Below, piece after piece: positions 14,230-25,188 of a stretch of 64,000 bases of DNA. Numbering within the stretch: position 1 is the stretch's first letter; each line of letters begins with the position of its first letter. The notes under the pieces are model-generated. The model was not told the origin of the DNA. It searched no databases and was given only the letters and a program-made list of their open reading frames with translations. The DNA is from Torreya grandis. Taxonomy: Eukaryota; Streptophyta; Pinopsida; Cupressales; Taxaceae. The stretch spans positions 1,365,717 to 1,429,716 of the forward strand of contig JARHVA010004804.1 of NCBI GenBank assembly GCA_037957365.1, in the 5' to 3' direction. The translations under genes and the position numbers were made by a program.

Positions 14230-14790
14230 ATTGATAGAACTCTAATAGTATCCTTGTGCTAATATATAGGTTCCATTGGCTTGCTAAAAGCTTCACATTC
14301 TTCAATGATATCAAAATACTATTGCAATTCCTCATTAATATCTTTTTGAGGATTCACCAGATTAGTTATAATGGTGTTATCCTCATGTATGTAATAGGTA
14401 CCTAAAATTTCCCCTTCCATAAGATTATAAGGATCAAATTCATAACAATGTAATTCCCATTCATCAATAAAATAATCAGGAACTTCTTATATTGGTGTAG
14501 AGGCCTCATGGTGAGAAACATCCTCTTCTTAATCAAACATAAGGTTTGGCATGATGGAGTCCTCCTCAAGGATGCAAAAGTTTCTCAACCTTGTGTCTTA
14601 TACATGATCATAAGGATCAAGTTCATACTAATCATTTTCCCATTCATCAATTAGTATATCTAGAACCTCTTTTAAATGTGTGGTAATTTCATGAAGGACA
14701 ACACTCTCCTCTTCATCATACATGTTGTAATTCATGAAAATTGGAATAGAAGAATACAAATCAATGTGGTATATATAAATGGGCTCAACT
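14230..14790 (-). pseudogene. Acidic protein with a duplicated ~63-residue repeat, downstream of protease
   Basis: On the minus strand one frame runs about 190 codons with only a handful of stops, all TAA or TAG. It is rich in Glu and Asp. Two tandem repeats about 188 nt apart share the pattern D.EE.V..HE..T....EV.D, then IDEWE, then YE.DPY. The repeats lie near 14735-14620 and 14537-14436. This protein occupies the place where pol would normally follow protease. It resembles in composition and position the acidic tail of the internal protein of families 1 and 2. Function is unknown. Confidence 0.6.
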
Positions 14791-14799
14791 TTAATAGTT

Positions 14800-15340
14800 A
14801 ATTTGGTTATATCCTAGTCCTAAGCAACATGTGTGACCAATATAATGATAGATACCCACCCATCTTTGCATGAAGTCTTGGTAAAAGGATAGAGTAAATT
14901 AAGGAGGTAGGTTTATGACTACGAAATATTCAGAGATGGAGAGGCTTAGGCAAGCATGTAAGGTAATACTTAAGTTCTTAATGATGTTAATGGTTTTAAT
15001 ATTTGTAATATAAATATGGATGAATACCTTTGTGATTAGAGTGTATTCAATGCCTAACATATCAACCACCTTATTAGGCATAACTGTATTAATTGCCCCT
15101 AAATCTATCATGTAATTGTGTAAAATATGCTTTCTAATGATGAGAGAAACATAAAATGGAGGTTTTTTTTTTTACCTTAATTGCATTCTCATCCTTTAGT
15201 TGGAACAAAATGGTAGGAACAATTGTTTCATTTACTTTGCTTACATGACCAAGAGGATTTAAATCTTCATTCAATAGGTATTTTTTGGTAGGAATAAAGA
15301 GAGCCTCCCACATGGTCATGTTCAAATTTTTATTCTTCAT
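14800..15340 (-). pseudogene. Retropepsin-type aspartic protease remnant (Ty3/gypsy pol start)
   Basis: Read on the minus strand, 15111-14899 begins MIDLGAINTVMPNKVVDMLG. This matches the gypsy protease core in which D-S/T-G-A is followed by a .VMP..V...LG segment; here the motif reads DLGA, with one residue missing after it. It continues with IIKNLSITLHACLSLS and FVVINLPP, equal to the conserved hydrophobic strand and VVDLPP block of plant gypsy proteases. After a stop and a frameshift, KMGGYLSLYWSHM preserves the block found just before reverse transcriptase. The upstream frame 15340-15134 (WEALFIPTKKYLL, then TIVPTILFQLKDENAI) is the usual gag-protease linker. Ser/Thr of the catalytic triad is Leu here, so the enzyme would be inactive. 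Confidence 0.8.
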
Positions 15341-15945
15341 ATGCTATACTATGTTAAAGGGGATTTATTCTCATTTTGGCTAGAATTTTATAACAACAAC
15401 ATCCTCTCTTTGATGTTGGCTGGTTGGAGGCTAAGTTTTCTTTGAGAAACCTAATTTTCTTGTGTTTGGGGTGCACCAACAACTATTTTATCCTTGATAG
15501 CTTCATGAGTAACATGAGAGGTGAGATCTTGACTAGTTAGAGGAGATAGATCTCATTCTAATACTATTTTCTTAAAAATAATGTTATAATCAATTGGGTT
15601 ATTTCCCTTGATTAACACCTCATTTTTTATTCATACCACATAAGTCATTCTCTTCCTAATTTAAGAGGGTAGACTCACTTTACCCTTGTGCTTGTTCATG
15701 TGCTTCTCCTCCTTATGAAACTGATTCACTTGGTTTTCCTTCAAAATATGACACACTTTGGATCATCAACACTTGGCTGATTACTCCATTTAGACACATG
15801 GTTTGATTATGAGGTTGATTTTAATGGTAACACCACTCATAGTCTTAAACTAGGTTATCTGCATAGGTATAATAGCTTTTAAAGTGTTAGTAGGATTAGG
15901 AATTTGAATGTTATAGGGTCTAACATGTTTGATTTGTATTTGAGA

Positions 15946-16770
15946 TTATGAATTACCTTGAAAGGGTTTATTATAAGGTTGGTAAGGCTGATTATAATGT
16001 TGATATATTTTGATATGTTGAGCTTGATGATGTAATTTCAAGGCTACCAATTTATTCCATAGTCTTTGTAACAATGTCTTCACTTTAAGTAGCTCAGTAG
16101 GAGGGGAAATAAGTTGAGATGATTGGCTATTTGCTATTGGAATGGGTGAAAAAGTGGGATAAGTTTGTGGATGTTTAGTAAATATAAGCATTGGAATCCT
16201 AGGGGTAATCCTTCCCACTTGAATTAGACTATGTTTTAGCCCATATAGCAATGTCATATGCAACTAGTAGCACTGTACCTCCCATGGACTATATCGTGAC
16301 AACAATATCACTATTCATTGATCTCAAGTAGTAAAATAAATAATTATTTGGAGTGAGAAAGGGTAGGTTTCTATCCAAGGTCCTTTAGAATTTAATATTA
16401 AAATCCACCACGTACTCATGAGGGGCTCTCTTGATGGTAGCAAGTTATTCCATGAGAGAGAGGTGGTCACTCTTATTTTTTAACTACTATAAAAGTATCT
16501 TTCCCAACTCATATTAGTTGTGAATTATATTAATATTCATTCCCCTATACCATTGGAGAGCTCTTAATTTTAAGGATGTAGCAAGAAGTCTCACTGACAC
16601 ATTACCTTGAGTGATGTTATGGACTATACATATATTCAAAATATCTTGTATATGCTCTATGAGAGTGGAAGTATCTTCACCATTGAAAAAAAGAATTCTC
16701 TTTAGAGATTCAAATGGGATATCATCATATTATTTAAGTTCCAAAGGACTACCTCCATTAAAATAAATAA
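15946..16770 (-). pseudogene. Gag (Retrotrans_gag) remnant
   Basis: The minus-strand translation from about 16770 shows the plant gypsy capsid pattern: an N-terminal FNGEDTSTLIEHIQDIL, then NVSVRLLATSLKLRALQWYRG, which is the family's signature helix with the conserved Leu-x-x-x-A-x-x-W-Y/F core. After a frameshift it continues with APHEYVVDFNIKF, LFYYLRSMNSDIVV and GTVLLVAYDIAI, the C-terminal capsid half. The last 105 codons (16263-15946) are open and end in a Tyr/Pro/Gln-rich linker (QHYNQPYQPYNKP). Several TAA/TAG stops and at least one frameshift make it non-functional. It begins about 360 nt from the primer-binding site, the expected leader spacing. Confidence 0.85.
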
Positions 16771-17133
16771 ATAAATAATTCCTTTGGGTTGCCATGTGAA
16801 TAAGATGATTCATCCCCTCTCTTAGTCTTGTAAATCAACCAAAAGGGGGTGTATGTTGAGCTCTTGGAGAAGTCTATCTAGAACCCCTCTCTCTTTTTTT
16901 AAGAGACTATGATAATGTATTTCTTCTTCTTCTATGATTAAATAACAATTAAACAAACTAAAAACTAATATCTATTATGGAATCCCTTATTTCCTTAGGC
17001 ATGAAAATGTAAAGATGATCTGGAACCAAAAATATATGGAGTCACTAAGTGCCTCTGAAGTGTCTTCAATATTATAGTCTACTAAGGATCAACATTTATT
17101 CCTTAGCTAAATTTTTTAATTCTATGTACCTTT

Positions 17134-17151
17134 GTCCCATCAAACATGCCA
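17134..17151 (-). promoter_or_regulatory. Candidate tRNA primer-binding site of the gag-protease element
   Basis: The minus strand reads TGGCATGTTTGATGGGAC after ATGATTTT. The ends (TGGCATG and TGGGAC) agree with the family 2 site at 51575. It lies between a good LTR and a gag gene, as expected for a minus-strand element, and supports the whole group of related sites. Confidence 0.75.
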
Positions 17152-17890
17152 AAAATCATTGTCACTTGGATCTTGTACTTGATCATTAAATCAATTGATC
17201 TAATGGAAAAAATGGGATCATCCCCAAGATGTGGTACCTTGGATACTTTGTATGAACCTCTAGATAAGTCTAAATTCCTTCCTAAACTAGATGCACTTGA
17301 TTTAAGATCACATACAAGATTAAAACTATGCTAGAGAGACCTATCTACAACTAAGACTATGCTTTTTTCATGAAAAGGCAAGAAGGATTGAACTGAAACT
17401 AAAAGAGTTGTTGCACCAATAGTCTAGAGATATTCTCCTCTCATTTTGAACAACACAATAGAAATTATAATCACTATAAAATTCTTACACATAATCTTCA
17501 AATTGAACCTCCCTTGCATAAGTGTTTTATATAGAGGTATGAGACTTAAGACAAAACTAGAATCGTCATCATCTACCTTGGATAAGGTGAGAATGGTGAG
17601 TTTACATATATAATTCATGCATAAGTCAATTGATACACAAAATACAACCTACAAAAGATGATATTCTTTCATAGAGGTGAGGGGGATTTGGATAACAATT
17701 CAAGATAAAATAACTTTCTACAAGAATAGATCAATAAATTCATGAAATACACACAATATGCAAGTACTTGAAGAATGAAAATTTAGTATTTTATTGATTC
17801 CAGGGTATTAAGCTAGCATTACAAGTCTTGAAAAGAGCATAGTCTTATCATATCCAAGAGGAGGGATCATGAAAAAGGCATTTTCAGCCC

Positions 17891-17899
17891 TATATATAA
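17891..17899 (-). promoter_or_regulatory. TATA-like motif in the right minus-strand LTR
   Basis: The sequence TATATATA lies about 740 nt upstream of the LTR end on the minus strand. The position agrees with the TATA motifs of families 1 and 2 (about 665-706 nt before the LTR end), so it is a plausible RNA start region. Confidence 0.45.
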
Positions 17900-20253
17900 G
17901 AAAATGAGATGAAAGAGGATTAAAGAACACTAAAAGACCTCATAAATGTTGTTAATACACCATGATCTAGTCCATATCAAAAAATAGACAGATATATAGA
18001 GTCATTAAGCCTCCTCCAACACATTAGGCTTATCTTCATGTTGGTCTCTATAAAAAGTAGGCATAATAATAGGAGAATAGACCTTATTCTTTTTATTTAT
18101 ATCCTTTTGGAATATTTAACATGATTAATGTGCTCTTTAATAACTATTATATTCTTGGTAAACTCCTAATTTCAGCCTTAATTGACCCATCTCTACCTCC
18201 CATTAATACATGTTAGAGAGAGTCTAGCTCAAGTTGAATTGTCTTCATAACTACCATGATTATAAAATGTTTGACTTAGAGGAAGATATCCTAAACCTAT
18301 TTTGAGTTTTATTTTGACCTGATAAAACCACCACTCCATGGAAGGAATTACAAGTTTCTAAGATCAATTTTCCAATGCCTCATACCCCTATCATGTTCTT
18401 CATGACCATTAAATCCATTCATGGCATCATTAGGCATGTTGTAGAATCTTGAGCTGACTGAAATTAATATTTTATTACATGTGAAGGTATCTAAGATAGG
18501 TGGATAAGTTGATGCATCATCATATTTACCCATAGGAGCTCATGGATAAGCTAAAAAACCTACATTTTCGTACTTTGAGGGCTCTATTTTGTCTTATCTT
18601 TCACCTTACAAACCTATAATCAGATATATATAGCCATAAAATAAATTTATAACCTTTGTTGTAGTTATATTATATAGGTATTCAGGTTATAAAACTTCCA
18701 TTTCCTCATCTTGTAGACCTCACAGTAGGTTGGACATCTTGATAATATTCAAACATGTCTTGTAGGCATGTAGATATTCATGATAAATTCAAGATCCCAC
18801 CTCTTATTGTTTAACATTATGGAGATCATATTCAAGACCTGGTACTTTTTTTAAATATTATTAACATCCATGTAGGTCCTCTTCAATGTTTTCATACTTG
18901 TAACTTTCTTGTGTTTGAACTCTTGGTTCTATAGACTTACAAACATGTTTATTTAAATGATCTTTGCAAGGAACCTCATGACCTCTTGATGTAGACCTGT
19001 AAAAGTTTTTTGGATTAAAATATCATGTCTTGATAACCATTTATACTCCTTTTGAAACTTATTTTAATGTCTTATGACAATGGAGCTCTCAAAGGTAGAA
19101 GAACTTGTAACCTACTTGAGTGAGCTAATTATGCCTACAAGCCTTCTTCACTACAAATATCAATGAAAAAATGAGTATTTATGCAATTAAATTATTTATA
19201 AAACCAATCCAATGTTCCCTTACCTTATCATAATCATCATTCACTTCAACCAACCTTGATCATATAATAAAACACAAAACAAGGAGTTTTAAGGCCTAAA
19301 ACTAGGTCTATTGTTTGATTTTTAAGCATAAATTTATTTCAAGAGCCTATATCACTTTCAGACCAATTGGAAAAAATTTATAAAATTATCATATGCATTC
19401 CTACCAATTTTCATCAATTTTGGATTTTTTTAAAAAATTTGTTAAGATTTTTTACCTTCAAACCCTAGTAGGCTTGCAAGTAGGCCGAGAGCACTTAATA
19501 AATAATAACTTGAGTTTTAGGAAAATAATTTGAGACATTAAACTTGGAAAATTCTTAATTATAATCCTCATCCCTTATCATTAATTTATACACATTTATT
19601 AACCTTAAAACATGGAGAAAATAAGCTTTTCTTCATTATTTTTTATACTTTTATTGACTGTGTACAACTATTAGACCTATAGATGTACTTTTGAGCTTAA
19701 TAAAAACTTGATCTGACCTTAAAATACTAAAAGAGTCCATTTAAAACATGTATGAACAATTTTAAACTTTTATTTTAGGTTGGATCATATTCCATTTCCC
19801 TTGAAATCCTTTCATGCCTTAATGGATGATTGCAAATTTACTTTTTGGCCCCTGAAAAAAGCCTTAAAGGATTAATGAAGCATTAAATTTGATTTAAAAC
19901 TTATTAAAACTTTAAAACTTACTTTTATATGTTTTAAAACCTCTTATACTCTCAAAATTCATGCTTGATGCCATAACAAACCTTAAAACATCAAAAAGTG
20001 CATTTACAAGCTTTAAGGTTTAAATAGGGTTTAAGAACTACTTGTACCTTTTCTATTAAAATGACATGATTATTTATTTATCCCCTAGTCTAAAAATTAC
20101 TTATGTAATTATTATGAACCATAAACACTCTCTAAACCTTGTATATATCCATGAATTAACATAATGAATATATCACATGATTGTTTGCAAGACAACCTTG
20201 CAACTTCTCCTTGTTCAATCTACAGGTCTATAGGTTAAGTTCCTATGATTTAT

Positions 20254-21871
20254 TGATCATGGAGGCATATAAATATCATAAATAGGTGTCTTAAAATTTT
20301 AATAACTCCCCAAATAACCTATAGACACCATGCAATAAGATAACATATAAACCACATGGTTGTTCTTGAGAAAAACCCTACAAAAATGGTTCTTGTCCAA
20401 GAATGGGCTAAAAACTTGTGCTTTTAGCCTGTTAATTTGTTTTGATACCTCTTTTTCATGCTTGGAACATAAAAATAGGGTGGATAATTGTGAATACCCT
20501 TCCTATAATTTTAAAATTTTATCAACAAGCACAAAATCCCTACATCTTCTCCTTGATGTTCTACATGAAGGTTATTTGGAGCATGCTAACAATAGAATGT
20601 GTTAATACCACCATGGGAAACGTTTTGAGATAAATTTGTAGGTTTTTAAGACTAATTTTTGTATTATCCAACCTTTAAAACCATGGAAACACTCATTAAC
20701 ACCTAAAACTCAGTCATGTGTGATCTCACAAAGTAACATTTACTCATTGAAAACCTAAAGAATATCATTGGATGTTCAAGAAAACCTTGATATCTCTCCC
20801 TTTTTATCTTGAAAAGGGACTTGAAGACCTATCTAATATTTAAACATAAAATTAATTGACCCATGTATCATGTAGAAACATTATATGAGACTTGTATACA
20901 TTCAAAATAATTTTGAAACCATGATATTCGTCTAATCATAACATTAAGAAATTTGTAAATCATGTCTAAAAAGCTAGGAGATAGGGAGAATTCCATGGAT
21001 GAAGGCTTGAAGATAGGCAATGATTTATATCATGGATTGAATACAAACTTCCCACATTGAGATAATGGATAAGTCCATTATGTGGTAGGAATGGAGGGTA
21101 AACTACTAACTCAAATGCACTTTTTGATCATTTTTATGGATTAGAAATTGGTGAAGAGTCTTTAAATATCAAAAATGAATTTATAAGACCTTTATAGAAT
21201 TTTTCAACTCTTTTAAGACATGAATATTTCAAATAGGACCTTTTGATGTATTTATGACTTTAGCGAGTGACTTAAGACCTTTTTTGAGCTCCTTATGGAC
21301 TCATAAGTACTTTTAAGACTTTTTTTATGTATTAATGACCTTACGAGTGCCCTTAAGACCCCTTTTGCTTTATTTCCCATAGAAAGGTAATGAGAGATAC
21401 CTCTACAAGAATAAAATGGTATTCAAAAATTACCTTGGACTCTTTTGATGCATCTTACCCTTTAAAAGAATTTCATCTTTCTATTCCTCAAAAAGGTCTT
21501 CATTAGGCCAATATGACCCTAGGACTAACCTATTAGGCTTTCTAATGATATATTGCATTAAGAGGTGTTTATATTTCTTATATAAATGAAAATGAGATTT
21601 GAAAAATTGATATGACCTCATATAGGACTCTTGATACGTTCTTACATTGAAAAATCATGTAAATAAACCTGCTACAAGGGTTAATACTAACCTATGACCT
21701 CAAAATGCTTAATAGACCATCAATGAAGAAACAAGATACTTATTAAAATTAAATAATTCCTTATAATATTTATCTCTAGTAAAAAAAACCATTTATAAGG
21801 TACTTATGAATTCATACTCATCTATTATTGGCAAAGAATGACCCTCTCTCAGCACGCTATAATAGTCAACA
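20254..21871. repeat. 1.6-kb direct repeat, right copy (partner 11827-13441)
   Basis: See the partner copy. Divergence is spread along the whole length and includes small indels, so the duplication is old. The plus-strand right end reads AATAGTCAACA, giving a minus-strand TG start. Confidence 0.85.
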
Positions 21872-23638
21872 TGACCGTAGGAGGAGGTTTCTTTGCTTAG
21901 TGATCTTGGAAAGCTTTAAAAACTCTATATTTTTCTTTATCTTCTTCATGAATTATACTATGTTATACCTAGTATTACTAAGAGTAGGTTGTACCTCTTA
22001 AGGGGCTTGAGGCTATTAGATTTTGGAGGCAAATGATCATTTATTGTTCTAGGATTAGAAGGGGTTACACCATTGTTAGAAGGAGTGTTTTTGGTAATGT
22101 GATATTGTTACATTAGATTCTAAATAGTGTATTTATTCCTTTAGAACTTCTAGAAATCACACACCTCATTGGTTTCCTCTTCTAGTTCATTATCCTCTTG
22201 GCTAGGGAGCTCTAAGGTCTCTAATACCATATAAATACTCGGGTATCTTGAAGTTATAGGGGCATTAATTTTATTTGTGGTATTGGGATGGTTTGGGACC
22301 ACCTAATATTCTTAAATTTACTTTTGGAATATGTCAAATTAATTTTAACACTTAGTACAGTCCAGTTCCCCATGTTGGGATATGTTATGCCTATGGCACT
22401 GGTTTGGCAAGGCTAATTCATAGATGTTAATTTTAGGTAGTTTATTATGAGAGGGATATAATTTGTGGTTAGAGTAATTTTGAGGGTGGTTTTATCTTTA
22501 GTAGGTGAATTTCCTATTAAATTTTTCACCACCATTATTTTTAACCTACCTTTGGAGGCCCAAGAAGTCATTATTGAGCTTATGTACAATGCATTGTATA
22601 ACATCCAATTTATTCTTGGTAATTTATTTGGTTATGCTTTGGACATTGATTATGGCTAGGAATAGTGATTGAATTTGTGATTGAGACTCCACTTCATCAC
22701 TAACTAGGCTAAGGAAGCCCAAGAAATTATTAAGTATAGCATGTCAAAAATGGAGTTAGTTTGTCATAATTATAGGCTATAGCATTGACACATTCTAGAT
22801 AGTTCTAAAGTAGGGGTTTAATGAAAATATATTTGATAGGATAATTGGGATGGTTGGCACAATTTGGACCTGAGGGTACAATTTTATATCCACTTTTTTG
22901 GCCTCAACATATGCTATTGGTAACTCCACAATGAGGGGATCTATGCTTTAAAACATAATAGTCCATGGATCTAGGGAATTCTTATAATTTTTTGAGCTAG
23001 ATGTGCATCAACTTTGTATAATGTAGTGACCTTGATATACATCTTATATAACCTATATTGAATGACTTCATGAGCTCATTGAATTCTCTCTTAATTCTAG
23101 AAAATTGATGGTATAGGATGTTGGGATCAATTATTTACTTGAATTAAGCTAAGAAGGTGTTGTTAAAATCTTCCCATATTATGATGGAATTTTTAAGTAG
23201 GTTTAAAAATTATTACTAGGAAAAATACATAAAATTGAAAGGAAATATCCTATAATTAATATCTTCATGCTCAACATTTATAAACCTAAGATTAGTTTTG
23301 TATGAGGTCACATGTGTCATGATAGTTGTCCTCCACTAGGTGTGAATCGATGGAGATACCTTTCTAGGTTCCTAGGTAAATCATAAACAACTTTGGGGAT
23401 ATTAATGGTATACTTAACCAACCACACCATGGGGGAAACCAAAGGTAAACATCTATTAGGGGTAGACTAAGAGGATGAGTTAGTTGGGATAACTAAAAGT
23501 CTCAATCTTTTTTTTCATAGATCGAGATCACTTATGGATTTTCAAGGGTGGACTATAATCATATCTAGTTATTCACATAGTAGTATGTAGGTTGTTGATT
23601 TCTTACCTAGTAGTTAAAAACTTTGTTAGTGAGAAATG
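21872..23638 (-). mobile_element. Internal region of a second gypsy-like element, truncated on its 3' side
   Basis: On the minus strand it begins after the primer-binding site at 23639-23658, carries gag, and is cut abruptly at 21871 where the neighbouring LTR starts. The downstream gag part shows a possible zinc-knuckle remnant and an acidic, Pro/Asn/Ser-rich tail. Protease and pol are absent here, probably displaced by the neighbouring array. Confidence 0.65.
22141..23450 (-). pseudogene. Gag remnant of the second gypsy-like element
   Basis: The minus strand gives IPKVVYDLPRNLERYLHRF near 23410, then VEHEDINYRIFPF, IIWEDFNNTFLA, IIDPNILYHQF and SRIKREFNELMKSFN near 23060. These follow the order of the Retrotrans_gag domain: a helix with the VEHEDV-type start, a W..F...F block, and the Q-F..I-K-R-E-F/N-E-x-M-K-x-F-N block. 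Further on, near 22400, a Cys/His cluster (CHRHN, then HGELDC and KC) may be a decayed zinc knuckle. The C-terminal part near 22200 is acidic (SQEDNELEEETNE). Frameshifts and stops are present. Confidence 0.75.
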
Positions 23639-23658
23639 GGTCCATCCTTCTAGTGCCA
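23639..23658 (-). promoter_or_regulatory. Candidate primer-binding site of a different type
   Basis: The minus strand reads TGGCACTAGAAGGATGGACC, about 190 nt upstream of the gag remnant. It shares the initial TGGCA with the other sites but then differs (CTAGAAGGA), suggesting a different tRNA primer and a separate element family. Confidence 0.5.
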
Positions 23659-23857
23659 ACTATTATTCACTCCAATATATTATTCTCTCAAATACAACTA
23701 TTATATTAGGTGCATTGAGTGAGCACAGGGAATTTTATCCTCTATTTTTATTATTATTGCTATGGAAATATAGGGCATGATTTTTAGGTATTTGGATCCA
23801 TTAAATATCCTTATTTGAATATATCTCCAAGAGATGTAACACTACCACCAAGGGTCC
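23659..23857 (-). repeat. LTR stub of the second gypsy-like element
   Basis: By position this is the end of that element's 5' LTR, next to its primer-binding site. It is cut at 23858 by the start of the family 1 array. No copy elsewhere in the window confirms it. Confidence 0.4.
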
Positions 23858-25188
23858 TGTTAGCCAAAATTAGCCTACATTAAATTTTTTTGCCTATTCA
23901 GTGTTAAGACTTCTTCTAGGAGGTGAATAACAAGATTATCATCTAATGATATAATTAAATGAGCCAAAAACAAGGTCATTTGGAGCCAAATTTCCCAAAA
24001 TACACCAAAAGTACATTAAGTCACTTGATGAGCCTTCAAATAGAAATTTTAAAGGTTAAGTGAAGTTTTTTGAAGAAGCTCATTTGGTTTTAAATTAACC
24101 TCCTTTTGGTGAATTTTACCCCTTAAAACATATTTGATACCATTAGAAGTCATTTTGAGTGGAAGAGGGATGTTTGAGTGAAGAAGGATGCAGTTTTGGC
24201 CTTCTTGGAGGCATGGTTGAATAGTTTTTTGTGGGGTTTTCTAAGTAAAATAGTTTTATTGTCCTTTTTAATAATATAAGGTGTCTCTAATGGCCTCCCC
24301 AAGGCATATACAATTAGTTTTAGGTGTGAATATCATCTAAAATACAAATTCAAGCCCTTAGCTTATGATGCACAAGCTTGAAAGATGGCCTTCAATGAGG
24401 TTTCTACCTAGTTACACTCCTTTGAAAGTATATGGGAGGTTTTTATATTTTTTTCAAGTCCCATAAATCATCACACACCTTCCCCAATAGTTTCCAATAT
24501 ATTATCAGAGGTGCTCTAATTCATCACCCTATCAAACCTATGCATTTGTCATGCCTAAGAAGGTCATTTCTTGGTTTCCACATCTGTACAATTAACCAAG
24601 CCTCAAAATTTTACATGGAGTATAATGATATCCCCATAAAAGTTAATCACACACTTTTATAGATTTTACATATGTTAAAGAGATCAAAAATGCCAAAATT
24701 TGGTCTTGGAGCTCATAAGCCTAAAAGAGGCCTAATGAAAAGAGAAAAAGGTAGAATAAGTGCACTTACCTTGGGATTTAGGTCATAAAATGACTCAAAT
24801 AATTTAATGATACAAATTGGTTTTCAAATATATTTTTATTTTTCTAAGTTCACCTTTGGATTGCTCCCAACAAGGAGGTTTAGATAAAATTAGGGATATA
24901 AGGAGATAGGGCTAGTAAGAGCCTCAAGCACGAAACAAAGTGTTGGAGAGTGTATGAGATACTCAATAAAGTTTTAAAAAGTATTATAGGATAATACATT
25001 TTAATATTTATGTTTCCTTCATCAAGTTTTGAGGGTTTTGAGTAAAGTTGCCATTCTTCATTAATGGCAGCTAATAAAAGCTGCAAGTTTAAATGCCTTG
25101 AAAAAGTGGGTTAAAAGTGTATTTATCTCCCTCAAAAAAATTTAGGAATGTTTATGAGGATACCCATGACATCATGTCAGCACCTAAG
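23858..25188 (+). repeat. Family 1 LTR copy 1, left part
   Basis: It starts TGTTAGCCAAAATTAGCC, matching the starts at 37008 and 43868. It is alignable with 37008-38366 and 43868-45200 throughout, including the shared GAGCCAAA..AAGGTCATTTG block. It is interrupted after CTAAG at 25188 by a nested element and resumes at 31479. Open frames inside (for example 24432-24662) have stop-broken equivalents in copy 3 and are not genes. Confidence 0.9.
25184..25188. repeat. Target-site duplication CTAAG, left copy
   Basis: CTAAG occurs here and at 31479-31483. The uninterrupted family 1 copy 2 has one CTAAGG at the same place (near 38361), so the duplication marks the insertion exactly. Confidence 0.8.

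Larger units (their letters stand above)
13442..17133 (-). mobile_element. Internal region of a gag-protease LTR element lacking reverse transcriptase
   Basis: The region is bounded by an LTR start at 13441 and a primer-binding site at 17134-17151. Reading the minus strand, the order is gag (about 16770-15946), a linker, aspartic protease (about 15340-14800), an acidic repeat protein (about 14790-14230), and about 0.8 kb without recognisable coding. There is no room for, and no trace of, reverse transcriptase, RNase H or integrase. The element is therefore non-autonomous, or lost pol before or after insertion. Confidence 0.75.
17156..21871 (-). repeat. Minus-strand LTR, right copy, ~4.7 kb (5' LTR of the gag-protease element)
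   Basis: The minus-strand start is TGTTGACTATT at 21871; the end, next to the primer-binding site, is AAGTGACA near 17156. The outer 1.6 kb pairs with 11827-13441. A TATA-like motif (minus strand, 17891-17899) lies about 740 nt before the LTR end, matching the spacing in families 1 and 2. No coding content is seen. This LTR is longer than the internal region it flanks. Confidence 0.65.

Noticed and set aside
24432..24662. 76-codon frame with an 81-codon relative at 37587-37832
   Set aside because: Both lie in family 1 LTRs; similarity follows from the LTR duplication and the third copy (near 44434) has internal stops.
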